From Sulfurospirillum arsenophilum NBRC 109478 (GTDB lineage: Bacteria > Campylobacterota > Campylobacteria > Campylobacterales > Sulfurospirillaceae): a stretch of DNA of 64,000 nt. The notes under the pieces were generated by a model. The model searched no databases, was not told the DNA's origin, and saw nothing but the letters and a program-made list of their open reading frames with translations. Every line of letters begins with the position of its first letter. The first letter of the stretch is position 1. A program made the translations under genes and the position numbers. The stretch spans positions 62,001-126,000 of the forward strand of contig NZ_BBQF01000005.1 of the NCBI RefSeq assembly GCF_000813345.1, given 5' to 3'. Shown piece by piece: positions 1 to 8,460 of this stretch.

Positions 1-362
1 GCCAAGTTAACGGTTGTCGTTGTTTTACCGACACCGCCTTTTCCTGAGCTTACCATCACGAAATTTTTGATGTGTGGTGCCATGTTTTTACCTGATTGTG
101 AGTTACTTTTCTCCGTTGGAGCCTTAGGTTGCTTTACAACAACATCCACACGAGCAGCACCCAATGCCTTAATCGCTTTTTCAATAGCGACTTTTAATTC
201 GTCAGCAACTTCTTTACTTGAAGAGACAATCTCTGCTTCAACATATACATTATTATCCGATATATCGATATTTTTAACAAAACCAAATGTCACAATATCT
301 TTTTCAAAACCTGGGTATTTTACGCCACCTAATGCGCTTAAAACGGCATCTTTATTTAACAT
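1..362 (-). CDS. mrp: Mrp/ApbC-type iron-sulfur carrier P-loop ATPase (partial, N-terminal part)
   Basis: The gene runs off the left edge; about 120 N-terminal codons are present. It starts at an ATG (360-362) behind AAAGG. Residues 1 to about 80 look like the MIP18/DUF59 domain that precedes the ATPase in this family. After a linker rich in Lys, Pro and Ser comes a deviant Walker A, SSGKGGVGKTTT, typical of Mrp/NBP35 proteins. The family binds and transfers Fe-S clusters in the cytoplasm. It is divergent from ispDF, as I recall for mrp and ispDF in C. jejuni. The family call is firm; the C-terminal part, with its CxxC cluster ligands, lies outside the window. Confidence 0.9.
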   Translation of the reverse strand, partial: MLNKDAVLSALGGVKYPGFEKDIVTFGFVKNIDISDNNVYVEAEIVSSSKEVADELKVAIEKAIKALGAARVDVVVKQPKAPTEKSNSQSGKNMAPHIKNFVMVSSGKGGVGKTTTTVNL

Positions 363-432
363 TTTTTCGACCTTTATGCTTAAGTGATGGCGGAATTTAA
401 CACAAAAAAGATAAAAAAAAGCTTTCAAAATG

Positions 433-438
433 TATAAT
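433..438 (+). promoter_or_regulatory. candidate -10 element (TG-TATAAT) for the ispDF operon
   Basis: A TATAAT hexamer preceded by TG sits 31 bp ahead of the preferred ispDF start. No clear -35 is visible, which is usual for sigma-70 promoters in Campylobacterota. It overlaps an upstream in-frame ATG at 430, which argues that this ATG is not translated. Confidence 0.5.
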
Positions 439-468
439 ATTGTAACACTTCAGAAAAAAGGACAAAGT

Positions 469-1593
469 TTGCCCGATTTAGCACTTGTGATGTTAGGCGC
501 AGGTAGTTCTTCAAGATTTAACCAACGTGTTAAAAAGCAGTGGCTACGGATTGAAGAGACCCCTTTATGGCTATATGCCACCCAAAATCTTCAACAGCTT
601 TTTCCTTTTAAGCAAATCATTGTGACGACGACACCCGATGAACATTTTTATGCGGGAAAATTTAGCGATACGATTACCTTTGTAGAGGGTGGTGCTACCA
701 GACAAGAGTCTCTTGCCAATGCTCTTTTACATGTAAATACCCCTTACGTTTTAGTCAGTGATATTGCACGTCCTTGTATCGATCAAGCAATGCTGGTTCG
801 AATATTAGCTGAGATGGAAAACAATGACATTGTTGTGCCCTATTTGCCCGTAGTTGACACCGTTGTTTACGAAGATGCAACGATTAACCGCGATCATGTC
901 AAACTGATTCAAACGCCGCAACTTTCACGTACAGAGATGTTAAGAAAAGCATTGCAAACATCATCACTCTATACGGATGACAGCAGCGCCATTAAAGCGA
1001 TGGGCGGAAAAGTCGCTTACGTACTTGGAAACCCAGAGGCTAAAAAGCTTACATGTAAAGAAGACAGTGCAACCATTCCATGCCTTAAAGCTCCCTCTTC
1101 AACGCCTTTTGTTGGACAAGGTTTTGATGTGCACGCATTTGAAGAAGGCAAAGTGATGATGCTTGGAGGTGTGAAAGTACACCCAACAACAGGCTTTAAA
1201 GCACACTCCGATGGTGATGTTGCCATTCATGCACTTATCGATGCCCTCTTAGGAGCAGCAGGTGCAGGAGACATTGGAGAGCTTTTCCCTGATAACGACC
1301 AACGTTATAAAGATATTGATTCAAAATTTTTACTAAAGGAAGTGTGCTCGTTTTTAGCAAAAGTGGGATTCGAGATCGTTCATTGCGACATTACCGTTAT
1401 GGCAGAGTTTCCACGTTTAAGTGCCTTTAAGGACAAAATTAGATTTACCCTTGCTAACATTATGGCAATTTCACCTATCCATGTGAATGTAAAGGCAACC
1501 ACGACAGAGAAACTAGGATTTGTTGGAAGATGCGAAGGTGTTGCAGTCAGTGCAACGGCTACATTAAAATATTATGATTGGACGAATGTATGA
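469..1593 (+). CDS. ispDF: bifunctional IspD/IspF enzyme (MEP isoprenoid pathway)
   Basis: This fused cytoplasmic enzyme combines 2-C-methyl-D-erythritol 4-phosphate cytidylyltransferase (N-terminal half) with 2-C-methyl-D-erythritol 2,4-cyclodiphosphate synthase (C-terminal half). The IspD part shows LGAGSSSRF followed by KKQW, the CTP-binding loop. The IspF part shows GQGFDVHAF and the metal-binding Asp-x-His, HSDGDVAIHA, and TTTEKLGFVGR. I prefer the TTG at 469, because AAGGA lies 6 bp upstream and the protein then begins LPDLALVMLGAG like relatives. An in-frame ATG at 430 would add 13 residues but has no ribosome site and overlaps a promoter-like TATAAT. The gene carries one exact (726-737) and one near copy (core 1049-1058) of the dispersed palindrome. 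It overlaps the next gene by ATGA. Confidence 0.95.
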   Translation: MPDLALVMLGAGSSSRFNQRVKKQWLRIEETPLWLYATQNLQQLFPFKQIIVTTTPDEHFYAGKFSDTITFVEGGATRQESLANALLHVNTPYVLVSDIARPCIDQAMLVRILAEMENNDIVVPYLPVVDTVVYEDATINRDHVKLIQTPQLSRTEMLRKALQTSSLYTDDSSAIKAMGGKVAYVLGNPEAKKLTCKEDSATIPCLKAPSSTPFVGQGFDVHAFEEGKVMMLGGVKVHPTTGFKAHSDGDVAIHALIDALLGAAGAGDIGELFPDNDQRYKDIDSKFLLKEVCSFLAKVGFEIVHCDITVMAEFPRLSAFKDKIRFTLANIMAISPIHVNVKATTTEKLGFVGRCEGVAVSATATLKYYDWTNV

Positions 1594-2477
1594 AGATTTT
1601 AATCGTTGAAAATGAGATTTATCTCGCGCAAAGTATCGCCTCTAAGTTGATGGAAATTGGACATTTATGTGAGATTGCTACCAGTATCAAAGATGCACTC
1701 AAAGATGAAAAATACGATGCCATCTTGCTCTCTACCAATATTTCAGGACAAAATTTTTACCCTGTTATCGAGAAACATCGCTCTTCCATCATTATTTTAA
1801 TGATCTCTTATATTAGCAATGACACCGTCACCAATCCGATTAAAGCAGGTGCTTGTGATTACATTCAAAAACCGTTTATGATTGAAGAGTTGATCCGAAA
1901 ATTACAACACTTAAGCGACTTTAAGAACCTCAAAAAAGAGAATGAAACCTATAAAGAGTATGTCAAAAATCTTTTCAGCAGTGCTAATTTAGAACCACTG
2001 GATAAAAAAACAAAATTCCCTATTTTAATCAAAACCAATTTTCAAAAACATGCAGATGCACTTGTCTTTAACTACGCGCAGTCTCAAAATGAAACATTTA
2101 CGTTTATCTCTTTAACCCAAAGTAATGCCTTTGAAAAAATTGCACGTGCTGGAAGTGAGGAGTTACTCTACATTATTGATCTTCATAACCTCAAAAAAAG
2201 CGAAAAACTCAAAGTCTACAACATCTTAGAGGGCAAACGTGCTATTATTTGTAGCACTGATCCTAACGAAGAGAGTGACTTTACAAAGATAGAAATCAAC
2301 ACCGATAGTAAGATTTTAGACCAAGGTGATATTTTGTGTATTGATGATTATGTCAAATATGTCATTTTCAATTTCCAAAATAAATTCCCTGACACGGAAC
2401 TCTCAAAAAAATTAGGAATATCTCGCAAAAGTCTATGGGAAAAAAGGAAGAAATATGGAATCAACAAGAAAAAATAA
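1590..2477 (+). CDS. atypical orphan response regulator, HP1021/Cj1608-like
   Basis: A receiver-like domain (residues 1-100) is followed by a middle region and a C-terminal helix-turn-helix of Fis type in the last 25 residues (LSKKLGISRKSLWEKRKKYG). Its 295 residues and position after ispDF match H. pylori HP1021 and C. jejuni Cj1608. Those are known to act without canonical phosphorylation and to bind oriC and metabolic promoters. Here the phospho-acceptor Asp position is Ser48 (ILLSTN) and the acidic pocket reads VENE, while the conserved Lys94 (QKPF) is kept. No histidine kinase lies nearby. The start is the ATG overlapping the ispDF stop. Regulation by redox or metabolism is known for the family, not visible here. 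Confidence 0.85.
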   Translation: MKILIVENEIYLAQSIASKLMEIGHLCEIATSIKDALKDEKYDAILLSTNISGQNFYPVIEKHRSSIIILMISYISNDTVTNPIKAGACDYIQKPFMIEELIRKLQHLSDFKNLKKENETYKEYVKNLFSSANLEPLDKKTKFPILIKTNFQKHADALVFNYAQSQNETFTFISLTQSNAFEKIARAGSEELLYIIDLHNLKKSEKLKVYNILEGKRAIICSTDPNEESDFTKIEINTDSKILDQGDILCIDDYVKYVIFNFQNKFPDTELSKKLGISRKSLWEKRKKYGINKKK

Positions 2478-3648
2478 CCGACAACTCTTTTTAGATAAAG
2501 AATTTTTAGCAACCCTTGCTCTTGCCAAAGAGGGTATTTTATATCCCGTAGATAAGCTTATGAATCGTGCTGAAGCTAAAGAGGTCGAAGAGAGCGGATA
2601 CTACAAAGGCAAACCTTTTCCTTTTCCTTTCATTATTGCCCCAGCAGGTGAAAAAAACAAAGAAGTTCTAACCACCGCCTATCAAGGTGAACCTCTTGAT
2701 TTTGTGGTTGATAGTAAAATCAGAGGAACCATTATCGTTGATGAAGTCTTTGAGGTCGATAAAAAGAAGCGTATTGAACAGATTTTTGGAACGTATGACA
2801 TCTCAAACCCTGAGACACAAACGTTTCTCAAACGCCTTGGTGACATCGCCGTGTGTGGTGAGTATGAATTACACTTTGATGACATTAAAAACGTTAAAAG
2901 CAAAATCGCTGATGCGAAAGCACAACTGGGAGCCAAAAACGTTTCTGCCATGATGATGAATGCAAAACCATTCCATAGAGCACATGAGCGGGTCATTCGT
3001 ATCACGCTTGAGAAGTGCGATATGCTGGTTATCTTTTTGCTCAAACCTTATAAACAAGACATACTCTCGTATGAACTTCGGTTAAAAGCGTTACAGTACT
3101 TTGTGGACAACTATCTACCTAAAAACAGAGTGGTGATTGTTCCTTTTGAAAACACCTATCTTTTTTCCAGCTATAAAAATGCTGTGCTAGATGCCATTTG
3201 TGCTTCAAATTTCGGATGTAATAAACTCGTTCTTGGTCAACACCACAGCGGTATTGGCGCATACTACGATCAAAATGAGATGAAGTCTATTTTAGATCAT
3301 TACGAAGATTTAGAGATTGATATCGAGATTATCACTGAGTTTGTGTATTGTAACGAGTGTAAAACGTTAGTAAGTACCAACACGTGCCCACATGGTGGAC
3401 ACCATCACATCAAATATCATGCAGAATCATTGCTTGAGATCTTAAAAGCAGGCATGTTGCCTCCTGCCATCTTTATGCGTAAAGATATCTCGGCCCTCCT
3501 TTTAAGCGATCTCTTTAAAAAACGTTTTGAAAATATTGGTAAAATTTACGATGCTATTTTCCCAAATAGCGGACTTTTAGAGAGTCACGATGAACGCGAT
3601 TTTTACCTTGAACTCATGCGTTTACATCAAACAACTTCACTGACTTAG
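2455..3648 (+). CDS. ATP-sulfurylase-family protein with altered active site (Cj1609-like)
   Basis: 397 residues with the overall ATP sulfurylase (sulfate adenylyltransferase) layout: N-terminal PUA-like region, nucleotidyltransferase core and a C-terminal zinc-type knuckle (C299, C302, C311 followed by a His cluster). Canonical enzymes carry QxRNPxHxxH and GRDHAG. Here these are MMNAKPFHRAH (residues 167-177) and GQHHSG (261-266). HxxH is kept, but the Gln, Arg and Asn that contact sulfate and ATP are replaced. I therefore hesitate to call it an active sulfate adenylyltransferase. It overlaps the regulator upstream by 23 bp and has its own AAGGAAG ribosome site. No sulfate-assimilation genes (cysC/H/N) are nearby. 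Confidence 0.75.
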   Translation: MESTRKNNRQLFLDKEFLATLALAKEGILYPVDKLMNRAEAKEVEESGYYKGKPFPFPFIIAPAGEKNKEVLTTAYQGEPLDFVVDSKIRGTIIVDEVFEVDKKKRIEQIFGTYDISNPETQTFLKRLGDIAVCGEYELHFDDIKNVKSKIADAKAQLGAKNVSAMMMNAKPFHRAHERVIRITLEKCDMLVIFLLKPYKQDILSYELRLKALQYFVDNYLPKNRVVIVPFENTYLFSSYKNAVLDAICASNFGCNKLVLGQHHSGIGAYYDQNEMKSILDHYEDLEIDIEIITEFVYCNECKTLVSTNTCPHGGHHHIKYHAESLLEILKAGMLPPAIFMRKDISALLLSDLFKKRFENIGKIYDAIFPNSGLLESHDERDFYLELMRLHQTTSLT

Positions 3649-3655
3649 GATTTTC

Positions 3656-4126
3656 ATGCCAAATGCTTTTTTAACTTTTTTATACTCAGGTCATGCACCA
3701 AAGGCACCTGGAACAGCAGGGTCTTTGCTTGCTGTCATCCTAGGCGCTGGGATTATTCATTACATCTCCATGGAAACGTTGGTACTTTTAACCATTCTCT
3801 TTACCCTTATGGGCGTTAAACAGATTAATGCTTATGAAGAAAGCAGTGGCAATCACGACGACAGTCGCATTGTCATTGATGAAGTGGTTGGTGTGTGGAT
3901 CGCGCTGATTCTTAGCTCTGGAACGATGATTCAAATTGTCCTTAGTTTTGCATTTTTCCGTCTTTTTGACATTTGGAAACCTTCATTGATTGGCAAAATT
4001 GATCGAAATGTTAAAGGTGGCTGGGGCGTTATGGGCGATGATATGCTTGCTGGTGTGGCTGCAGGTATTTGTAGTGCGGGCGCATTTCAACTTTTTGAGT
4101 ATCTCTCACATTCTCTCTTAAAGTAA
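3656..4126 (+). CDS. pgpA: phosphatidylglycerophosphatase A
   Basis: 156 residues, the usual PgpA length. It dephosphorylates phosphatidylglycerophosphate to phosphatidylglycerol at the inner membrane. It shows the N-terminal APGTAGS segment, the DDSRIVIDEVVG motif with clustered acidic residues, a FRLFDIWKP motif and GVMGDDMLAG near the end, with about four hydrophobic segments. It begins 7 bp after the ATP-sulfurylase-like gene and probably closes the ispDF operon. Confidence 0.92.
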   Translation: MPNAFLTFLYSGHAPKAPGTAGSLLAVILGAGIIHYISMETLVLLTILFTLMGVKQINAYEESSGNHDDSRIVIDEVVGVWIALILSSGTMIQIVLSFAFFRLFDIWKPSLIGKIDRNVKGGWGVMGDDMLAGVAAGICSAGAFQLFEYLSHSLLK

Positions 4127-4170
4127 AACATTACTTTTACATAATACGAAAGCCATAAGCGTCATACAAC

Positions 4171-4176
4171 TATACT
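4171..4176 (+). promoter_or_regulatory. candidate -10 element (TATACT) for the yceI-like gene
   Basis: TATACT lies about 32 bp ahead of the ATG at 4208, in the short spacer after pgpA. A -35 is not evident. Confidence 0.4.
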
Positions 4177-4207
4177 TTTGGTAGATTTTTATCAAAAGGA
4201 TAGACCT

Positions 4208-4774
4208 ATGAAATACCTCTTCAGACTGCTTATGGCAACCACCCTTCTTCTCTCTTTCTCAGAGGCAAAAGAATTTGTTATTGACAATGCCCACTCCAAT
4301 ATTGGCTTTTCAGCCAAACACATGATGATTTCCAATGTCAAAGGTAATTTCAACGTCTATAATGCAGAAATTGATTACGATGCAGATAAAAAAGTATTCA
4401 ATAAATTGAGTGCAAAAATTGAAGCGGCTTCTGTCGATACCGGTATTGCTAAACGTGATGAACACTTACGCAGTGGTGATTTTTTTGATGTTGAGAAGTT
4501 TAAGACCATTGACTTTGTGATGACATCCATGAAAGAGGGCAAAGTATATGGCAAACTTACCATTCACGGCGTCACCAAAGATATTATCTTAGAGAACACG
4601 ATACATGGTGTTGTCAAAGATTTTCAAGGACATCAACGCGTTGGCTTTAGCTTAGAGGGAAAACTCAACCGCAAAGACTTTGGTCTGACATGGAATAAAA
4701 TCCTAGAGGGTGGCGGACTTACTGTTAGTGATACGATCAATATTACCGTCGAAGTCGAAGCCATCGAGTTATAA
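4208..4774 (+). CDS. YceI-family periplasmic lipid-binding-type protein
   Basis: Begins with a signal peptide (MKYLFRLLMATTLLLSFSEA, cleavage about residue 20). The mature part has the YceI beta-barrel pattern: FVIDNAHSNIGFSAKHMMISNVKGNF at the start, DEHLRSGDFFDVEKF in the middle and LTIHGVTKDI towards the end. Family members bind isoprenoid or amide lipids in the periplasm; the exact ligand cannot be read. I chose the ATG at 4208, behind AAAAGGA, rather than an upstream in-frame codon at 4178, because only the former gives a clean signal peptide. It converges on yigZ, overlapping by 6 bp. Confidence 0.9.
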   Translation: MKYLFRLLMATTLLLSFSEAKEFVIDNAHSNIGFSAKHMMISNVKGNFNVYNAEIDYDADKKVFNKLSAKIEAASVDTGIAKRDEHLRSGDFFDVEKFKTIDFVMTSMKEGKVYGKLTIHGVTKDIILENTIHGVVKDFQGHQRVGFSLEGKLNRKDFGLTWNKILEGGGLTVSDTINITVEVEAIEL

Positions 4775-5356
4775 TCGTTTAAAACCGTCTCTTTCAAAAG
4801 GCTGGGAAAAGAGTTTAAAATGCTCTTTTTCCGCTTCACTTACCTCTATCTCCCACACCACACCGTCACTTTGAAATTCTCTTTGAATCACCGTTACATT
4901 TTGCGTTGAAGTGTAGTGCTCAAATCTGGGGGTCAACGAGTAAATCGTATGAAAAAGAACTCTTTCTTTAAAAACAAAAGGGATGAGCGACGCGTTGGCT
5001 ATTACCTCTTTTGCACTGCTTCCATAGGCTCGAACCAAGCCACCCGTGCCAAGTTTAATGCCGCCAAAATAACGCACGATTAAAAGCCCTGCATTGATGA
5101 GTTCAACCCCTCGCATCACATTTAAAACAGGAGGCCCGGAGGTACCTTTGGGTTCTCCATCGTCGCTATTATTTTCCACGACTTGGCGGTATTCATTAAA
5201 AAAGCGTTTAGCCCAAACAATGTGTGCCGCTTTTGGGTGTTCACTTTTAAGCTTTACATGTAAAGATTCAAAATCACCCATCGGGCAAAGATACGCCAAA
5301 AAAGTGGACTTTTTTTCTTCAACCTCCGCGGTATAAATCTGCTCAATGGTCTGCAT
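4769..5356 (-). CDS. YigZ/IMPACT family protein (UPF0029)
   Basis: 195 residues. The N-terminal UPF0029 domain shows KSTFLAYL, AAHIVWAKRF, the conserved DDGEPKGTSGPPVL and VRYFGGIKLGTGGLVRAYG. A short C-terminal DUF1949-like region follows. Family members are related to translational regulators of the IMPACT type; the bacterial role is poorly defined. A dispersed palindrome (5253-5264) lies inside and encodes LHVK between two less conserved strands. It follows modD with a one-base overlap and may be co-transcribed with it. Confidence 0.88.
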   Translation of the reverse strand: MQTIEQIYTAEVEEKKSTFLAYLCPMGDFESLHVKLKSEHPKAAHIVWAKRFFNEYRQVVENNSDDGEPKGTSGPPVLNVMRGVELINAGLLIVRYFGGIKLGTGGLVRAYGSSAKEVIANASLIPFVFKERVLFHTIYSLTPRFEHYTSTQNVTVIQREFQSDGVVWEIEVSEAEKEHFKLFSQPFERDGFKRL

Positions 5357-6174
5357 TAAACTCTTTCTATGACCACACGAATATCGGCTGGTTTTGCATG
5401 GTAAGGCGAAGAAGTGACAATAAAATCAACCCCCGTTTGTGCGTAAGCAACAATGTTATGTTCACCAATGCCACCCGTTGCGGAAAGAAGCAGATTCGGG
5501 AATTCTTCTTTGAGTACCACACAGTGCCTTAGTGTTTCAAAATCCATTTTTTCGCATTGAAGTATCGCCGTTCCAAGCGTTGCAAAATAACGTGCCTCTT
5601 CGTAGCTGTCTACTTCGACGACAATCTTTTTTTCCAAGTACTTCTGCTTCATTTTGGCAAATTGCGCTTCAAACGCCGCGTCGCTTTCAAAAAATACACG
5701 ATGTTGTTTAAAGACTAAAACAGAGTCATAAAGCCCCAATCGATGATGTGCACCACCTCCAGCATAGACTGCTTTGAGTGCCAACTCTTTGGTTCGAGGA
5801 AAAATTTTACGTGTGGTTAAAAGTTCAATTTTAGGATTCACTTCGCGTGCAAGGGTTATCATCGTGTTGGTTTTAGTCGCAATTCCACTTAAAAACTCTA
5901 AAATATTTTGAGAAACTTTCCATGCCTTGTGCGCCGCGTCCGCTCTACCATATGCCTCTAAGATAAGCTCTCCTGCTTCCAGTCTATCGCCACACTCTTT
6001 GTAAGCATGTGTATCAAGTCCTAGCTTTTGACACATCTCTTTGACAAACTCCACGCCACAAAGAACAATAGGCTCTTTGGAAGCAAATGAAATCTTGGCT
6101 TTGTGAGACCCAATATCTAATCCAACCGTGGTCATGTCGATTAACCCGACATCTTCACGTATCATATCCATCAT
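5356..6174 (-). CDS. modD: ModD, quinolinate-phosphoribosyltransferase-like protein of molybdate loci
   Basis: About 272 residues of the NadC/QPRTase fold, with REDV and a conserved Thr near the N-terminus, RLEAGELILEA, NILEFLSGIAT, TRKIFPRTKELALKAVYAGGGAHHR and SATGGIGEHNI. The Thr-Arg-Lys and Gly-Gly-x-His-His-Arg signatures place it in the family, and its place at the end of a mod locus fits ModD rather than NadC. ModD function is not settled in the literature I know. The start at ATG 6174 is chosen because AAAGG lies 7 bp upstream; an ATG at 6204 would add ten unlikely residues. Confidence 0.85.
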   Translation of the reverse strand: MMDMIREDVGLIDMTTVGLDIGSHKAKISFASKEPIVLCGVEFVKEMCQKLGLDTHAYKECGDRLEAGELILEAYGRADAAHKAWKVSQNILEFLSGIATKTNTMITLAREVNPKIELLTTRKIFPRTKELALKAVYAGGGAHHRLGLYDSVLVFKQHRVFFESDAAFEAQFAKMKQKYLEKKIVVEVDSYEEARYFATLGTAILQCEKMDFETLRHCVVLKEEFPNLLLSATGGIGEHNIVAYAQTGVDFIVTSSPYHAKPADIRVVIERV

Positions 6175-6216
6175 AAGTAAACCTTTACTAAAGTATAAAA
6201 TCATAACACAAGAAGG

Positions 6217-6894
6217 TTAAAGAAACTGCTCCTCTTTTTGGAAAAAATGCAATGCCGTAAAAACCGCTAAAGAGATGACAATGAGAATGGCACACAAGAG
6301 CAATGCCAAGCGGTACTCACCATCAAAAACGGCATTATAGATGGCTAGTGAGATCGTATCGGTTTTACCGACAAGGTTTCCTCCCAGCATTAACGTAATT
6401 CCCACTTCCCCCAAAGCACGTGCCAAAGCAATCAAAAGAGCGGCAACCACACTTTTTTTAATGCAGGGAAGAATGATAAAAAGAAACGTATGAAACCTGC
6501 TTTTACCGCTCATGTAAGCGGCTTCTTTAATGGCTTTTGGGAAAAGCTCAATGGCAGACTGAAGTGGTTTAACCATCAAAGGAAGGGCTGATACAAATCC
6601 CGCTAACACCAACCCGTTAAAATCAAAAATAAAACGTATCCCCATGGCATTAAAATAGCTTCCAAGCCAGCCGTATTTGCCTAAGAGAAGCAAGAGTAGA
6701 AAACCTATGGCAATGGGAGGGAAAATCAGGGGAAGTGTCACCAGTGTCTCTAAAAGCCACTTGTATTTAAGCTTTTCATTGGAGAGGACATAAGAGAGAG
6801 GAATCCCCAGAATAACTAAAAGAAGGGCAACGACGCTGATGGTTTTAAGGCTTAGCACCAAAGGGTGCCAAACCTGTACCATATCAAAGTCCAT
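6217..6894 (-). CDS. modB: molybdate/tungstate ABC transporter permease (second, intact ModB)
   Basis: About 225 residues with five to six membrane spans and the ModB-type coupling loop EAAYMSGKSRFHTFLFIILP, followed by ALARALGEVGITLMLGGN. It forms the membrane channel that takes oxyanion from its periplasmic binding protein. It overlaps the upstream binding-protein gene by about 11 bp. I chose the ATG at 6894; an ATG four codons later is possible. Because the other permease gene of the locus is frameshifted, this may be the only working partner of the single ATPase. Confidence 0.88.
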   Translation of the reverse strand: MDFDMVQVWHPLVLSLKTISVVALLLVILGIPLSYVLSNEKLKYKWLLETLVTLPLIFPPIAIGFLLLLLLGKYGWLGSYFNAMGIRFIFDFNGLVLAGFVSALPLMVKPLQSAIELFPKAIKEAAYMSGKSRFHTFLFIILPCIKKSVVAALLIALARALGEVGITLMLGGNLVGKTDTISLAIYNAVFDGEYRLALLLCAILIVISLAVFTALHFFQKEEQFL

Positions 6895-7597
6895 ATTTGG
6901 CAAATATCTCTTTCGCTTTAGGCGTTTTTAAAAAGGCAACAAACGCTTGGCAAGCATTATCGGTTTCGCATGCGTTTAAACTCCCAGCTACAATTTCAAT
7001 AGGCGTGTAATACGCCTGAGGGATTTTGATGTATCCACCCATTTTATCCATGTTATCCAATGCTGCGGTGAGATTCATAATGCCCACATCCACTTCATGC
7101 GTACTCACGTAAGAGCTTACTTGTGGCACGGTCGCCACGACAATAAGTTTCTCTTTTACACTTTCGTACAACGTGCTCTTGTGTAAAAATTCTATGCCAG
7201 CATCACCGTAAATTGCTTTTTTAGCTTCTGGCATTGCTATGGTTTTAATCGCATCACTTTTCAAATCTTCAATACTAGAAAATGTAACTCCTTTGGCATA
7301 AGCGATGACTGCAATACCCTCTCCTACCCTTTGGTAATTTACAAAATGAAGCTCGCTCTGTTTCTCTAAAAACTTTTTATCGGCAATGACCAAAGCAATT
7401 TCCATCTGTTTGGCATGAGCAAAGATTTGTGCCATATTGCCATACATCACATCGATCCGTCCATGTCCACTCTCTTCATACGCTTTAAGCACTTCAACAA
7501 CAGGTTTTTTATACCCAGCGCCCACAGCGATTTTAAGATCATCCGCCAAGACGTGTGTTAAAAAAGCAACACAAATAAAGAGTAAAAGCTTGTTCAT
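6884..7597 (-). CDS. periplasmic molybdate/tungstate-type binding protein (divergent second ModA)
   Basis: 237 residues with a signal peptide (MNKLLLFICVAFLTHVLA). The mature part follows the ModA/PBP2 pattern: DDLKIAVGAGYKKPV, a middle hinge and a C-terminal YYTPIEIVAG segment. It is only distantly like the other ModA of the locus and has two Cys near the C-terminus (CETDNAC). Substrate could be molybdate, tungstate or another oxyanion. AAGGAG precedes its ATG. It lies between modC and the intact permease, which suggests a second import unit grafted onto the same operon. Confidence 0.8.
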   Translation of the reverse strand: MNKLLLFICVAFLTHVLADDLKIAVGAGYKKPVVEVLKAYEESGHGRIDVMYGNMAQIFAHAKQMEIALVIADKKFLEKQSELHFVNYQRVGEGIAVIAYAKGVTFSSIEDLKSDAIKTIAMPEAKKAIYGDAGIEFLHKSTLYESVKEKLIVVATVPQVSSYVSTHEVDVGIMNLTAALDNMDKMGGYIKIPQAYYTPIEIVAGSLNACETDNACQAFVAFLKTPKAKEIFAKYGL

Positions 7598-8460
7598 TAC
7601 TTCTCCTTTAATCGTTGAATCATAGGGGCAAATGCTTTGGTTCCTATGCTCACACTATCGCCTACATGTAAATCTTTGGCTTCGCTCTCATCGAGCACAA
7701 TTTCCACGATCTGCTGACCGATAGAGACGATGGCAATGTAGATGACATCCACTTTGACGATGTCCAAAAGTTCACCCTCAAAAGAAAATTTTTGACTCCC
7801 TTGGGTACGAAGAAGAACACTCTTGGCATCACCATCTTGAACAACTTCTCCTTGAGAAAGAACCACAACGCGTGAACTTAAACGGTAAATTTCACTCGGA
7901 TCATGGCTTACCATAATGGTCGTTGTACCAAACGCCTTGTGGAGCATTAAAATCTCATGCTGAAGTTTCGTACGCATCAAAGGATCAAGAGCAGAAAGCG
8001 GTTCATCCATCAAAAGAAGCTTCGGTCTATTCATCATCGCTCGGCATAAACTCACCCGTTGTTTTTGCCCACCCGACAAAGTTGCAGGCTTTCGATGAGC
8101 AAGTTCACTCAGTTCTGTCATACTTAAAAGCTGCTCTGACAAAGCTCTGTCTTTACGTACAAACAGAAGATTTTCGAGTACGCTCATGTTCGGGAAAAGT
8201 GCATAATCTTGAAAAACAAACCCGATGCCTCGTTGTTGTGGAGGAAGGGAGCGTGAGCTATCTAACCACACCTCATCATCCACTTTGATCTGCCCTTTAG
8301 CACTCTCCAATCCCGCTAAAATGCGGAGCAACGTTGTTTTACCACTACCGCTTTGACCCGAAAGTGCGACAAAGCTCTGTTTTTCAATCGAAAGCTTTAC
8401 ATGTAAATCCATTTTGCCAAGAGAGCCTAAAAGCTCTTTTTGTACATCAATTTCGATCAT
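7597..8460 (-). CDS. modC: molybdate ABC transporter ATPase
   Basis: 287 residues. ABC signature elements: Walker A GQSGSGKTT, Q-loop FVFQDYALF, signature LSGGQKQR, Walker B LLLMDEPLSALD and the switch His in VSHDPSE. The C-terminal 70 residues form a TOBE-like segment, as in ModC. The start ATG follows GGAGG and overlaps the end of the frameshifted modB. It is the only ATPase gene for the two permease/binding-protein sets here. An exact dispersed palindrome (8396-8407) codes LHVK near the N-terminus and a near copy (7662) codes LHVG in the TOBE part. Confidence 0.93.
   Translation of the reverse strand: MIEIDVQKELLGSLGKMDLHVKLSIEKQSFVALSGQSGSGKTTLLRILAGLESAKGQIKVDDEVWLDSSRSLPPQQRGIGFVFQDYALFPNMSVLENLLFVRKDRALSEQLLSMTELSELAHRKPATLSGGQKQRVSLCRAMMNRPKLLLMDEPLSALDPLMRTKLQHEILMLHKAFGTTTIMVSHDPSEIYRLSSRVVVLSQGEVVQDGDAKSVLLRTQGSQKFSFEGELLDIVKVDVIYIAIVSIGQQIVEIVLDESEAKDLHVGDSVSIGTKAFAPMIQRLKEK

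Noticed and set aside
67-387. Open + strand frame of 106 codons over the start of the window
   Set aside because: It is the complement of the mrp coding region, which has a clear family match on the minus strand.
5356-6174. NadC (nicotinate-nucleotide pyrophosphorylase) as the name of the QPRTase-like gene
   Set aside because: Similar fold, but its place at the end of the mod operon and sequence pattern fit ModD better; NadC normally sits with nadA.
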